Positions 28,470 through 37,862 of a stretch of 64,000 nt of DNA are shown piece by piece. Source of the stretch: Notoacmeibacter marinus (GTDB lineage Bacteria; Pseudomonadota; Alphaproteobacteria; Rhizobiales; Rhizobiaceae); NCBI RefSeq assembly GCF_002238045.1, contig NZ_NBYO01000001.1:496001-560000 (forward strand), given 5' to 3'. The notes below the pieces were generated by a model. The model worked only from the letters and a program-made list of their open reading frames with translations, made no database searches and was not told the origin of the DNA. Positions within the stretch are counted from its first letter, which is position 1, and each line of letters opens with the position of its first letter. Made by a program: the position numbers and the translations under genes.

Positions 28470-28654
28470 CGGGTCGAACGAACATCAGGGCAAATGGCGT
28501 TTCGTTAACGCCTGAACACCTTGTTTCCCGGGGTCGGCGGCGTCTGTTCCTTTGAGAAGAATTTGAACTTTATTCCTTCATTAACCTGATTTTCTGACTT
28601 GGCTTTAATTCCTGTCGGTGCAGATTTGCGGTGAACCCACCGGAATCAGTCTCA

Positions 28655-30199
28655 ATGAAAAAAATACAAAATCCAAAACGAAGCAGAGCTGTCCGGCTCG
28701 CAACCCTCGGTTCACTCGGGGTCGCAGCCGTTAGCGGTACGGTCTATTTTTCCCGTATGTTCACCGATGCGTCATCCTTCGTTGCGATGGATGTCTATGT
28801 CGCTTCGGTGGCGGCCCTGTGTGCGCTGTGCGCCATGTTTGCCGCTTTGTCATTCTTTGCCGGCGTCGATGAATCGGAAGATTACGTCTTTCAGGAAACG
28901 CATATCGACAAGCTGACCGGCTTTCATACCCGCGTCGCCATGATCGGCCATATCGCCCAGGCCATGGCAAAGGTTCTGAAAAGCGGAAAGGCGCAGTTTC
29001 TGATCGATGTGGACATCGACCGTTTCAAGCAGATCAACGATCAGATCGGCTTCGAGGAAGGCGATGAGCTGATCGTGGCCGCTGGCCAGCGGATGCGCGA
29101 CTTCTTCGGCGAGGACGCCAAGATCGGACGGATGGGCGCTGGCGAATTCGCTGTGATCCTGGAAGACGATGTCGACGATTTCGAGAATATGCTCGATCGG
29201 CTGATCGAACTTCTCATGGAGCCCTACCGGCTGAAGACCCACCACCAGAGCGTGACTTTTTCCGCAGGCGTGGTCGCCATGCCGAAGGACGGTCGCGACC
29301 CCCTGCAACTGGTACGGCGCGCCAATCTGGCCCTGCAGCGTGCACGGGCCGAAGGCGTTGGCGGCTGGACCTGTTTCGAAAGCGAAATGGGCCGCGTCGC
29401 CGACTACCGCCACTGGGTGGAAAGCGAACTGACCGACGCCATCGATCGCGGCGATTTCGTGCTCTATTACCAGCCGCAGCTTTCGTTGGAGGGCGAGCGA
29501 ATCGTCGGCTATGAGGCGCTGATCCGCTGGCAGCATCCGCAGCGCGGCATCATTCCGCCCAATGAGTTCATTCCCGTGGCTGAAGAAAGCGGCATGATTT
29601 TGCAGATCGGCAAATGGGCGCTGCATCAAGGCTGCCACGATGCACGGCTGCTGCCGGACGATACCTATGTTGCAATCAATCTCTCGCCCGTTCAGTTCAG
29701 CGACCGCAACCTGACCGACACCGTTCGCCAGGCGCTTGAGGAATCGGGGCTGCCCGCGCATCGGCTGGAACTGGAAATCACCGAAACGGCCATGACGATG
29801 GATCGGATCGAAGCCCGCAAGGTCATGGCTGCGCTCGCCGATATGGGCGTGCAGATCGCCATCGACGATTTCGGCACCGGCTATTCCAACCTCAGCTATC
29901 TGATGGATTTCACCTTCCACAAGCTGAAGATCGACCGTTCCTTCGTCTGCCGCCTTCAGGACGACGATACGACCGGTGCCGTTATCTCCACGATCGTCGG
30001 CCTGTCACGCGCTCTTGGGGCCGAGACGCTGGCCGAAGGCGTGGAGACCGCCGATCAGGCCACCTTGCTGCGGGCTGCGGGTTGCGATTCGGTTCAGGGC
30101 TTCCACTATGCGCGTCCGGCGCCGCTCTCAACCTTCGTCTCCGCCAATGATGCGGATGCGCGTCTTCTGCCGCGGGCCGTCGGCGCGACCTATCACTGA
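28655..30199 (+). CDS. GGDEF-EAL protein with degenerate GGDEF, probable c-di-GMP phosphodiesterase
   Basis: A 514-residue membrane-anchored signalling protein. Two N-terminal membrane segments (ATLGSLGVAAVSGTVYFS, YVASVAALCALCAMFAALSF) precede a GGDEF domain whose active motif reads GAGEF (IGRMGAGEFAVILED), so cyclase activity is unlikely. The EAL domain keeps YEALIRWQHP, LELEITET, AIDDFGTGYSNLSYL and KIDRSFV, the residues needed for metal binding and hydrolysis of c-di-GMP. A GTG at 28631 is an alternative start. c-di-GMP often controls pili and motility, but no link to the tad locus is shown. The 3' end overlaps the convergent methyltransferase gene by seven bases. Confidence 0.88.
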   Translation: MKKIQNPKRSRAVRLATLGSLGVAAVSGTVYFSRMFTDASSFVAMDVYVASVAALCALCAMFAALSFFAGVDESEDYVFQETHIDKLTGFHTRVAMIGHIAQAMAKVLKSGKAQFLIDVDIDRFKQINDQIGFEEGDELIVAAGQRMRDFFGEDAKIGRMGAGEFAVILEDDVDDFENMLDRLIELLMEPYRLKTHHQSVTFSAGVVAMPKDGRDPLQLVRRANLALQRARAEGVGGWTCFESEMGRVADYRHWVESELTDAIDRGDFVLYYQPQLSLEGERIVGYEALIRWQHPQRGIIPPNEFIPVAEESGMILQIGKWALHQGCHDARLLPDDTYVAINLSPVQFSDRNLTDTVRQALEESGLPAHRLELEITETAMTMDRIEARKVMAALADMGVQIAIDDFGTGYSNLSYLMDFTFHKLKIDRSFVCRLQDDDTTGAVISTIVGLSRALGAETLAEGVETADQATLLRAAGCDSVQGFHYARPAPLSTFVSANDADARLLPRAVGATYH

Positions 30200-31248
30200 C
30201 GAGCAGCGACCGGCCGCGCTGCCTCGATCACCTTATAGATCGGCGTTTCCGCCAGAAGCCTTGCCGTTGCGAACCTCCGGTCGATCACCCCTTCATAGGG
30301 AAGCTGCCTGTTGGCGACGAGGAACAGCCGCCCGCCGGGCTTGAGACAGGACGCCGCCCGTTCAATGATTGCCGCGCCAAGCGCCGGTTCCGCCGCGCGG
30401 CCGGTGTGAAAGGGCGGGTTCATTACGATGGTATCGAAGCGGCCCTCGACCGGCTCGTGGGCCAGGTCGCGCCAGTGATAGGCGATAATAGCTCGAGTGC
30501 CCGTGAGATTGCGCTTGGCCGCTTCCAGCGACGCCCAATCCGCCTCGAACAGATCCAGCGAAGCGAGTGCTGGACAGCGCTTCAGAGCGGCAGCCGACAA
30601 ATAGCCCCAACCTGCACAGAAATCGGCGACGGCGCCGTCTAGATCGGACGGTAAATGCTGTGCGAGAAGGGCGGAGCCGGCATCCACACGTTCGGCGCTG
30701 AACCCGCCGGGTGCCGTCACGAAACCAGCCGCCGACGGCTCTTCTTCCGGATGAAAGGCCGCGATCAGAGCCGTGCGAACCGCGTTGTCGACCCTCAACC
30801 ACATGACGATACCATGATGTTTCGGCAACGATTGCAGGTCGTCGGTGAGACGCGACAACGCCTTGCGGATCGCCCCTGCCCCGTCGGTCTTTCCGCCGGC
30901 CGCGACGATCGTTCCGCCTTCGGCGCACACTCTGGCAGCGGTGGACAGCATCTGTTCGTTCCATCGGCGGTGGCGCGACAGGCAGACGATCACGATGTCG
31001 AATGATCCGTCGTTTGCGATCTCAGCGGAATCAGGAACGACGTTCAGTCCGTGCTGCGTCAGCTTCAGATAATCCGGGCGGAAGCCCTGAACCGCCAGCA
31101 GATCGTTCGTCAGCCCGTCAGGTAGCTGAAGATCGCCTGGCGGTGCGAGTAAAAGGACGCGGGCGGACGCGTCTGCCGAAAGCGTGTCATGCGAAAATGG
31201 CCGAGCGATCAGTTTGGACAGATCGCGGCCTGCACCCCCACTAGACAT
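30193..31248 (-). CDS. RsmC-like class I SAM-dependent methyltransferase
   Basis: A 351-residue methyltransferase resembling RsmC, which methylates N2 of a guanine in helix 34 of 16S rRNA (G1207 in E. coli). The C-terminal domain shows the SAM-binding region (GAVADFCAGWGYLSAAALKR) and the catalytic motif IVMNPPFHTGRAAEPALGAA, then LKPGGRLFLVANRQLPYE, both typical for RsmC/RlmG enzymes. The N-terminal half is a degenerate methyltransferase-like domain. GAGGG precedes the ATG. It is a single gene convergent with the EAL protein. Confidence 0.85.
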   Translation of the reverse strand: MSSGGAGRDLSKLIARPFSHDTLSADASARVLLLAPPGDLQLPDGLTNDLLAVQGFRPDYLKLTQHGLNVVPDSAEIANDGSFDIVIVCLSRHRRWNEQMLSTAARVCAEGGTIVAAGGKTDGAGAIRKALSRLTDDLQSLPKHHGIVMWLRVDNAVRTALIAAFHPEEEPSAAGFVTAPGGFSAERVDAGSALLAQHLPSDLDGAVADFCAGWGYLSAAALKRCPALASLDLFEADWASLEAAKRNLTGTRAIIAYHWRDLAHEPVEGRFDTIVMNPPFHTGRAAEPALGAAIIERAASCLKPGGRLFLVANRQLPYEGVIDRRFATARLLAETPIYKVIEAARPVAARQ

Positions 31249-31352
31249 TCGACAGCCCTCTTAAGTCAGTAATCTTGATCAATGCGTCATAACAATTCGT
31301 TTGATTGAATCACGTCGAAGACCGATCTTCCTGTGACAGGACAGGAGAGATC

Positions 31353-31607
31353 ACCATGCTGTTTCATTCCATCGACAACGCCGCCCGTCATCGAGCTTCC
31401 TTCTACGAACGGGCACGGACGTGGACAATAGAGAAGCGCCGGCAGAAACTTCGCCGCGATTCCATTTCAACTCTTCTCAATGTGGACGACAACATCCTGC
31501 GCGATGTTGTCGGAGTCAGCGGCGACGACATCCGGCGAGCGGTCGCGATGCCGCTCGACGTCGATGCGGCGAAAATGATCCGGCTGATGCAAAAGCGGAT
31601 TTTCTAG
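31353..31607 (+). CDS. Small DUF1127-like protein
   Basis: An 84-residue basic protein. The segment TLLNVDDNILRDVVGVSGDD followed by IRRAV resembles the DUF1127 pattern (short helix, then L-D-x-x-L-x-D-I-G-hydrophobic). DUF1127 proteins are small basic proteins, some of which influence RNA or phosphate metabolism; here the match is partial. GGAGAG precedes the ATG and a strong terminator follows, which supports a real short transcript. The 16 in-frame codons upstream are unlikely to be used. Confidence 0.65.
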   Translation, partial: TMLFHSIDNAARHRASFYERARTWTIEKRRQKLRRDSISTLLNVDDNILRDVVGVSGDDIRRAVAMPLDVDAAKMIRLMQKRIF

Positions 31608-31633
31608 AATCCGCCGGTCCGGCCGGGTCACAG

Positions 31634-31665
31634 AAAAAGGGGGCGCCGGTAAAGCGCCCCCTTTT
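31634..31665. terminator. Bidirectional terminator between the DUF1127-like gene and pnp
   Basis: Stem AAAAAGGGGGCGC/GCGCCCCCTTTT with a seven-base loop, AT-tract on both sides, serving both convergent genes. Confidence 0.9.
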
Positions 31666-31692
31666 CGTCATTCGTCCGGTTTAACGCGCAGA

Positions 31693-33843
31693 TTATTCCG
31701 CGGCGTCTTCCCGCTTCTTCTCAGCTTTCGGCTTTTCCTTGCCGCTCTCCTGGTCGACGACCTTCATGGAAAGGCGGACCTTACCCCGTTCGTCGAAGCC
31801 CATCAGCTTGACGAAGACCTTCTCGCCTTCCTTGACGACATCGGTGGTCTTGCCGACGCGCTCCTCGGCGAGCTGGCTGATATGAACAAGGCCGTCGCGC
31901 GGGCCGAAGAAGTTCACGAAAGCACCGAAATCGGCGGTCTTGACGACCGTTCCTTCGTAGATCTCGCCAACTTCCGGCTCGGCCGTGATGGAGTGAATCC
32001 ACTTCTTGGCCGCTTCGATCTCCTTGCCGTTCGACGAGGCGATCTTGATGGTGCCGTCATCCTCGATGTTGATCTTGGCGCCGGTCTTCTCGACGATCTC
32101 GCGGATCACCTTGCCGCCCGTGCCGATCACGTCACGGATCTTGTCGGTCGGAATGGTCATCACTTCGATGCGCGGAGCGAATTCGCCCACCTGCGAACGG
32201 CCTTCGCTGATCGCGTTCGCCATCTCATCCAGAATGTGCAGGCGACCGTCCTTGGCCTGAGCCAGCGCGATCTTCATGATTTCCTCGGTGATACCATCGA
32301 TCTTGATGTCCATCTGCAGCGAGGTGATGCCTTCGGCCGTACCGGCGACCTTGAAGTCCATATCGCCAAGATGATCCTCATCGCCGAGAATATCGGACAG
32401 GACAGCGTAACGATCCTCTTCCTTGATGAGCCCCATCGCGATGCCCGCGACCGGCGACGAAAGCGGTACGCCCGCATCCATCAGCGCCAGCGAGGTGCCG
32501 CAGACGGTCGCCATGGAAGACGATCCATTGGATTCGGTGATCTCGGAGACCACGCGCAGCGTGTAGGGGAACTGCTCCTGCTCAGGCAGCAGCGGGTGCA
32601 CGGCGCGCCATGCCAGCTTGCCGTGGCCGATCTCGCGACGGCCGGGTGAACCCATGCGACCGGTCTCGCCGACGCTGTAGGGTGGGAAGTTGTAATGGAG
32701 CATGAAGCGCTCCTTGTAGGTGCCGGTCAGCGCGTCGACGAACTGTTCGTCCTCGCCGGTGCCAAGCGTGGCAACCACGACAGCCTGGGTCTCGCCGCGA
32801 GTGAACACGGCCGAGCCGTGGGTGCGCGGGAAGACGCCAACTTCGGAAACAATCGGGCGAACGGTCTGCAGATCGCGGCCATCGATGCGGCTGCCATCGT
32901 CCAGAATGTTCCAACGCACGACGCGGGCCTGAAGCGCCTTGAAGGCGTCGGCAATCTGCTGCGGGCTATAGGCACCGGATTCGTCGCTGTCCTCGGCGGG
33001 CAGATACTTTTCCTTGACCTTCGCCTTGGCGGCGTCGACGGCCTTGTAGCGCTCACCCTTGTCTGTGATGCGATAAGCGGCGCGCAGATCGTCCTCGATG
33101 AAGGACAGCATCTCGTTTTCAAGCGCGGAATTGTCCGGCGCATTGTGCTCGCGCGGCTCCTTGGCAGCGACTTCGGCCAGCTTAATGATCGCATCGATCA
33201 CCGGCTGGAACTCCTTGTGACCGAACATGACGGCGCCGAGCATTGTCTCTTCGTCGAGCTGGTCGGCTTCCGATTCCACCATCAGGACGGCGTCGTTGGT
33301 ACCGGCAACGATCAGGTCGAGATCGCTCTCTTCCATTTCGTCGATATGCGGGTTGAGAACGTATTCGCCGTCGATGTAGCCGACGCGCGCGCCGCCGATC
33401 GGGCCCATGAAGGGCACGCCGGAGAGGGTCAGCGCGGCAGAAGCGGCGACGAGCGCCAGAATATCCGGATTGTTCTCAAGATCGTGCTGGAGAACGGTCA
33501 GGACGACCTGCGTGTCGTTCTTGTAACCGTCGGCGAAGAGCGGGCGAATCGGACGGTCGATCAGACGCGAGGTGAGCGTCTCGTTCTCGCTCGGACGGCC
33601 TTCGCGCTTGAAGAAGCCGCCCGGGATCTTGCCGGCGGCGAACGCCTTTTCCTGGTAGTTCACGGTCAACGGGAAGAAGTCGAAGCCCGGCTTCGGTTCC
33701 TTGGCGGACACGATGGTGGCGAGGACGACGCTCTCGCCATAGGTAGCGACGACGGCGCCATCGGCCTGACGTGCGACCTTGCCGGTTTCCAGGATGAGAG
33801 GGCGGCCGCCCCACTCGATTTCGACCTTGTGGTGTTCAAACAT
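31693..33843 (-). CDS. pnp: Polyribonucleotide nucleotidyltransferase (PNPase)
   Basis: A 716-residue phosphorolytic 3'-5' exoribonuclease, a core part of RNA decay. Two RNase PH domains are present ([20 protein letters not shown] near the N-terminus; [20 protein letters not shown] and [20 protein letters not shown] in the second). An alpha-helical linker, a KH domain ([20 protein letters not shown]) and an S1 domain ([20 protein letters not shown]) follow, then a charged tail. It lies downstream of rpsO, the usual rpsO-pnp pair, with a 268-base spacer that contains two stem-loops. Confidence 0.97.
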   Translation of the reverse strand: MFEHHKVEIEWGGRPLILETGKVARQADGAVVATYGESVVLATIVSAKEPKPGFDFFPLTVNYQEKAFAAGKIPGGFFKREGRPSENETLTSRLIDRPIRPLFADGYKNDTQVVLTVLQHDLENNPDILALVAASAALTLSGVPFMGPIGGARVGYIDGEYVLNPHIDEMEESDLDLIVAGTNDAVLMVESEADQLDEETMLGAVMFGHKEFQPVIDAIIKLAEVAAKEPREHNAPDNSALENEMLSFIEDDLRAAYRITDKGERYKAVDAAKAKVKEKYLPAEDSDESGAYSPQQIADAFKALQARVVRWNILDDGSRIDGRDLQTVRPIVSEVGVFPRTHGSAVFTRGETQAVVVATLGTGEDEQFVDALTGTYKERFMLHYNFPPYSVGETGRMGSPGRREIGHGKLAWRAVHPLLPEQEQFPYTLRVVSEITESNGSSSMATVCGTSLALMDAGVPLSSPVAGIAMGLIKEEDRYAVLSDILGDEDHLGDMDFKVAGTAEGITSLQMDIKIDGITEEIMKIALAQAKDGRLHILDEMANAISEGRSQVGEFAPRIEVMTIPTDKIRDVIGTGGKVIREIVEKTGAKINIEDDGTIKIASSNGKEIEAAKKWIHSITAEPEVGEIYEGTVVKTADFGAFVNFFGPRDGLVHISQLAEERVGKTTDVVKEGEKVFVKLMGFDERGKVRLSMKVVDQESGKEKPKAEKKREDAAE

Positions 33844-34033
33844 ACGATATGTCTTTCATCTTGCTTTGGCCGCGCCCCAGCGCGCTTCATGCTGCGCCAG
33901 ATGCGGCCTTCTTGCGGTGCTTCTTAGGCTGGCCACGGGCAAGACGGCAGGAGGCTTCGTTTCGATCGGCCGGCAATGCCGGCGGAAGCATCCTGCAATC
34001 CTGCCCCGTGACAGGCCTTCGGATGGTCGTTGA

Positions 34034-34102
34034 CGCGGCGCGGACGCCGCGCATCTTCTCCAATATGAGAACGGCCCCGGCGCTAAGGAAGCGGGGGCCG
34101 TT
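34034..34102 (-). ncRNA. Paired stem-loops in the rpsO-pnp spacer
   Basis: Two hairpins on the pnp leader side. The first is CGCGGCG/CGCCGCG with a four-base loop (34034-34051, perfect). The second is AACGGCCCC/GGGGCCGTT enclosing a loop of about 15 bases (34070-34102), ten bases after the rpsO stop. Neither has a T-run. In enteric bacteria a pnp leader hairpin is cut by RNase III and lets PNPase autoregulate; a similar role is an inference here. Confidence 0.5.
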
Positions 34103-34111
34103 TCACACGCC

Positions 34112-34381
34112 TTAGCGGCGGATGCCGAGGCTCTGGATGAGCTTGCGGTAACGCTCCTCATCCTTCTTCTTGACGTAGTCCAGCAGGCTGCGGCGGGTCG
34201 AGACGAGCTTTAGCAGACCACGGCGGGAATGGTTATCCTTCTTGTGGCCCTTGAAGTGCTCGGTCAGATTGGTGATGCGCTCGGTCAGGATCGCGACCTG
34301 CACTTCGGGCGAACCGGTGTCGCCTTCGGCGGTTGCGTATTCCTTGATCAGTTCGGCCTTACGCTCGGCAGTGATCGACAT
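34112..34381 (-). CDS. rpsO: 30S ribosomal protein S15
   Basis: An 89-residue S15 of exact family length. It shows [20 protein letters not shown], the rRNA-binding loop [39 protein letters not shown] and the C-terminal [13 protein letters not shown]15 binds the 16S rRNA three-way junction and represses its own mRNA in many bacteria. GAAAGGA lies before the ATG. The leader contains two well-formed hairpins. Confidence 0.98.
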   Translation of the reverse strand: MSITAERKAELIKEYATAEGDTGSPEVQVAILTERITNLTEHFKGHKKDNHSRRGLLKLVSTRRSLLDYVKKKDEERYRKLIQSLGIRR

Positions 34382-34411
34382 CGGATTGTCCTTTCAAAAT
34401 CAGGAGGATCG

Positions 34412-34483
34412 GGACGCCCTTCGCCGGGATGTCGTCCAGCGTGGGCCATGACAAATAGCCGGAGAGGATCGAACCTCACCGGC
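34412..34483 (-). promoter_or_regulatory. Structured rpsO leader, candidate S15 autoregulatory RNA
   Basis: The minus-strand leader holds GCCGGTGAGG/CCTCTCCGGC with loop TTCGAT (34458-34483, one T-T mismatch). A second hairpin GGACG/CGTCC with inner CCC/GGG (34412-34437) ends about 30 bases before the rpsO start. S15-responsive leaders of several unrelated folds, including one from a rhizobium, are described; the match to any of them was not tested. Confidence 0.5.
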
Positions 34484-34531
34484 CAATGGCGTGCCTATAG
34501 GCCATTTGTGGCGGAAATGGAAGCCGCGGCG

Positions 34532-34909
34532 TCAACAACCGCTTTTGACGTAGGCATCCGGCACAGCCTCACGCCAGGCGATGGATTCTGCGGCGCCACG
34601 AGACGAATAGGGACCATCCATTACGCAGTAGAACCCGTTGCGGAAATTGGGATACTAGTTGGTATCGATGACGCGCGTGCCGGCGCCGCCGCCCACACCC
34701 GGTCCGCCAAGCTGATCGAGGAAGGATCTGGCCGCTCTTTGGCTGCGACCGCAACGCAGAACGATGAACCAGCCGCAGGCCTGGACCTTTGTCACAGGTC
34801 GCTCGCTGCGCATTGGCGGTTCGATGTGAATCGAAACCGCCAAGGCTGGCAGAGCCGGCAGGGCCAGCCCGGCGGACAGAACGGTTCGCAAAAAAAGCTT
34901 TCCGGACAT
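34532..34909 (-). pseudogene. SPOR-like exported protein interrupted by an in-frame amber codon
   Basis: The frame starts MSGKLFLRTVLSAGLALPAL with a signal peptide and GAGG upstream. It continues through ACGWFIVLRCGRSQRAARSF to VIDTN, meets TAG at 34655-34657, then goes on in the same frame as YPNFRNGFYCVMDGPYSSRG, AAESIAWREAVPDAYVKSGC and a final TGA. The part after the TAG is clearly coding and completes a SPOR-like fold with four or more Cys. The intact product would be about 125 residues. A nonsense mutation, a sequencing error or readthrough are the options. If only the 5' part is made it is an 84-residue fragment (34655-34909). Confidence 0.75.
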
Positions 34910-35034
34910 TCGTGCAACCTCCCCAATTGCATCGGCGCTTTCGGCCAACGCTGGTCAGACTCGGGATTGCGGGCCCTAGCGGTCAATTCGCCGACGGCCG
35001 TCCTCACGAGAAGTTGACAAGCGTTCATTGCGCT

Positions 35035-36165
35035 TCAATTGCCGCCCAGCCAGCCCTTTCGCCGGAAAAACCAGAGCAGGCCGAGCGCGATGACCAGCAT
35101 CAGGCCAAGCGCCGTCGGGTAGCCGAAATAGAAGCTCAGTTCCGGCATGTTCCAGGGCGACACGTCCGGATCGAAATTCATGCCCCAAAGCCCCGCGAGG
35201 AAGCCCAGCGGGATGAAGATGGTCGAGACGATGGTTAGAAGGTTCACCACCTCGTTGGTGCGCGCCGAGGCCAGGCTCATATGCAGTTCGATCAGGCCCG
35301 TCAGCGTGTCTCGGTGGGTTTCGCTCATCTCCAGAAGCTGGATCGCGTGGTCCTGCGTGTCGGTCAGAAAGCGCCTCGTGTCGTCCGACAGAATATCGTT
35401 GTCTGTGCGGACCAGCGTGGCGATCGCATCGCGCAGCGGCCACAAAATCCGCAGCAGATGGCGGACCTCGCGACGCAGCTCGTACATACGCGTCAGCTGT
35501 TCCTGTTCGGCGGAATGCAGAACCTCTTCCTCGATCCGGTCGATCTCTTCGCTACGGGTTTCCAGAAGCGGGAAGTAGCCATCGACAATCGCGTCGATCA
35601 GAGCGTAGGCCAGGTAGTCCGCGCCACGGCCGAACAGACGCTTGCCGCCGGCATCGATGCGCTTTCGGACCGGATCGAAAACGTCGCCCGGCCGCTCCTG
35701 AAAGGTAATGACGAAATCGCGGCTGAAGAAGATGGTGATCTGTTCGCGCGCCCGATCGTCGTGAGTATCGAGCATCGGAAGGACCACGAAGAGATGGTCA
35801 TCGTGAAATTCCGCTTTCGGTCGCTGGCCGACATTCAGCACATCCTCCAGCGCCAGAGGGTGGAACCCGAACCGCCGGCCGATCTCCTCGATCAGCCCGG
35901 CCTGCGCCAGCCCCGTGCAGTCCAGCCACAGTTTCGACCAGCCGCTCTTCAGCCGGTCCACATCGGAGAGCGTGACACCGTCATGGATTTCGTGACGGCC
36001 ATCTTCGCCCAGCAGACGAAGCGTGAGGCGTGGCGGATGCGCGTCGGGATCGGCGATCAGCGTACCGGGCGGTGCGCCGACCGGGGCACGGCGGGATTTC
36101 GTTCTCTGCTTTCTGCGGCGGCTGCGCTTCGGCTTGTCGTCAACCGTTTCGGACAGTTCGGCCAT
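35035..36165 (-). CDS. CorA family magnesium/divalent cation transporter
   Basis: A 376-residue CorA-type channel. A basic N-terminal extension (KPKRSRRRKQRTKSRR) and a large cytoplasmic domain lead to a long coiled-coil helix. Two C-terminal membrane helices carry the signature GLWGMNFDPD (GMN selectivity loop), ending YPTALGLMLVIALGLLWFF. The cytoplasmic domain matches the zinc/magnesium CorA group (LALEDVLNVGQRPKAEFHDD). The start is the ATG with GAGGGG eight bases upstream. It lies between truB and the broken SPOR gene, interrupting the truB-rpsO order seen in many bacteria. Confidence 0.9.
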   Translation of the reverse strand: MAELSETVDDKPKRSRRRKQRTKSRRAPVGAPPGTLIADPDAHPPRLTLRLLGEDGRHEIHDGVTLSDVDRLKSGWSKLWLDCTGLAQAGLIEEIGRRFGFHPLALEDVLNVGQRPKAEFHDDHLFVVLPMLDTHDDRAREQITIFFSRDFVITFQERPGDVFDPVRKRIDAGGKRLFGRGADYLAYALIDAIVDGYFPLLETRSEEIDRIEEEVLHSAEQEQLTRMYELRREVRHLLRILWPLRDAIATLVRTDNDILSDDTRRFLTDTQDHAIQLLEMSETHRDTLTGLIELHMSLASARTNEVVNLLTIVSTIFIPLGFLAGLWGMNFDPDVSPWNMPELSFYFGYPTALGLMLVIALGLLWFFRRKGWLGGN

Positions 36166-36242
36166 GGCGGTGTCCCCTCGCAATGCGCTATCGATAAGAA
36201 AGAAAGCGCGAAGGCAGTGAAAGAAAAGGCCAGACCCGACGA

Positions 36243-37304
36243 TCAGCTATGGGTGAAGACGCGCTTCGGCTGAAACTGACCGGCTTCGATCGCCCCAAGC
36301 GCGACCAGCCGGCCCCGATTGGTGACGAAAGCCTCTTCCGCTTCGGCCGGGGCGTCGCGTCCCCGGATGATGACCGCATTGCCGAGGCGCACGCGCGTCG
36401 CCGCATCGTCGTTCAGCGCGACATGCGGCAGGTCTTCAAGCGCGGCGGCCGTCGCGATCAGCAGATCGTCTAGCGCGGCGAAGCGTTCGATGCGCGGGCG
36501 CTCTGCCGGCTCCTCGCCGCGTTCGCGCGCGGCCTCATCGGCCGCAACCGCTGCGGCAACCTCGTCATCGCCGGTCTTCCGTGCGGCTTCGAGAGCTTCG
36601 AGCGTGACGAAATCCTCTTCCACGAAGGGGGCGACCTCGATCCGGCGCAATTCGCTGATATGGCCGTAGCAGCCAAGCTGGCGACCCATGTCGCGGGCAA
36701 GAGAACGGACATAGGTACCCTTGCCGCATTCGACCTCGAAGACGGTTCGGCCCGCCGCCTCGTCCATTTCGATAATGTCGAGCTTGTCGATCTCGACCTC
36801 CCGGGCCGGAATCTCCATCACCTCGCCGCCGCGCGCGACGTCGTAGGCGCGTTCGCCGCCGATCTTGATGGCCGAGAACTGCGGCGGCACCTGCATGATG
36901 ACGCCGGTATAGTCGTCAAGAATGGCCTCGAGCGCCTCCCGCGAAGGCCGTGCTTCCGATGTTTCGGTCACTTCGCCTTCCAGATCGTCGGTGGACCGTT
37001 CCTCACCCCAACTCACCGTGAAGCGGTAGACTTTGATGCCGTCCATAACGAAGGGCACGGTCTTCGTCGCCTCACCCAGCGCGATCGGCAACATGCCGGA
37101 TGCCAGCGGGTCGAGCGTACCGGCATGGCCGGCCTTTTCGGCATTGAACAGCCATTTGATCTTTGAGACGGCTTCTGTGGAGCCCATGCCGAAAGGCTTG
37201 TCGAGAATGACCCAGCCACTGACCGGGCGGCCCTTCTTCTTGCGCTGACGCGGCCCCTTGCCTTTCGGTTTGCCGCCGCGCCGGTTGCGGCCGTCGTCGC
37301 TCAT
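36243..37304 (-). CDS. truB: tRNA pseudouridine(55) synthase
   Basis: A 353-residue enzyme that makes pseudouridine at position 55 of the tRNA T-loop. A basic N-terminal tail ([19 protein letters not shown]) precedes [20 protein letters not shown]. The catalytic Asp is in [20 protein letters not shown], and [20 protein letters not shown] is typical of the family. A Glu/Ala-rich insert near residue 255 lengthens it over E. coli TruB. The start overlaps rbfA by four bases, so the two are translationally coupled. Confidence 0.96.
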   Translation of the reverse strand: MSDDGRNRRGGKPKGKGPRQRKKKGRPVSGWVILDKPFGMGSTEAVSKIKWLFNAEKAGHAGTLDPLASGMLPIALGEATKTVPFVMDGIKVYRFTVSWGEERSTDDLEGEVTETSEARPSREALEAILDDYTGVIMQVPPQFSAIKIGGERAYDVARGGEVMEIPAREVEIDKLDIIEMDEAAGRTVFEVECGKGTYVRSLARDMGRQLGCYGHISELRRIEVAPFVEEDFVTLEALEAARKTGDDEVAAAVAADEAARERGEEPAERPRIERFAALDDLLIATAAALEDLPHVALNDDAATRVRLGNAVIIRGRDAPAEAEEAFVTNRGRLVALGAIEAGQFQPKRVFTHS

Positions 37305-37723
37305 TCGTCATTCTCCCGGTCGCCTTCATCGAACCGGTCGAGATCACGCGCCACCTCCGGGCTGCGCAATACATTGTCGATGCGGCTGAAATTGTCGAAG
37401 CTGGTATCGATACGAAACCGGAAGTCCGGCATGTATTTCATGTGTTTTAGCGCGGTTGAGACACGCTTTCGAATGAAGCTGCGATGGCGCGCGAGCGCTT
37501 TGACGATCTCGTCACCCTTGTCGCTGCCCATCGGCGTAATGAAGACGGTGCCGATTTTCAGATCGGGGCTCATCGCCACTTCGGAAACGGAGATCACCGC
37601 GCCATCCAGAACGGGATCGGAAATTTCCCCGCGTTGCAGCATTTCAGCGATGGCGTGACGAACCTGTTCGCCGACACGCAATTGCCGCTGGCTGGGGCCC
37701 TTGGAACGATCGAAACGGGACAT
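37301..37723 (-). CDS. rbfA: Ribosome-binding factor A
   Basis: A 140-residue KH-fold factor needed for 16S rRNA maturation and cold adaptation. The family core is [40 protein letters not shown] and [20 protein letters not shown]. The start [10 protein letters not shown] is preceded by GGAAGG; a 56-residue upstream extension is not homologous. It overlaps truB by four bases but is separated from infB by a nitroreductase gene and a terminator. Confidence 0.94.
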   Translation of the reverse strand: MSRFDRSKGPSQRQLRVGEQVRHAIAEMLQRGEISDPVLDGAVISVSEVAMSPDLKIGTVFITPMGSDKGDEIVKALARHRSFIRKRVSTALKHMKYMPDFRFRIDTSFDNFSRIDNVLRSPEVARDLDRFDEGDRENDE

Positions 37724-37862
37724 GGACGGCCTTCCTTTCAGGATGGCGACAGGACGGGATGGAACCGGCCCGACAGGAAATGAGGCGGCGCTATAGCGAA
37801 GCTGGCCCGCTTTGGCCAGTCCCCTTTTTTCTTCCTTATTGAATCGCCGACTTTTATGGCTG

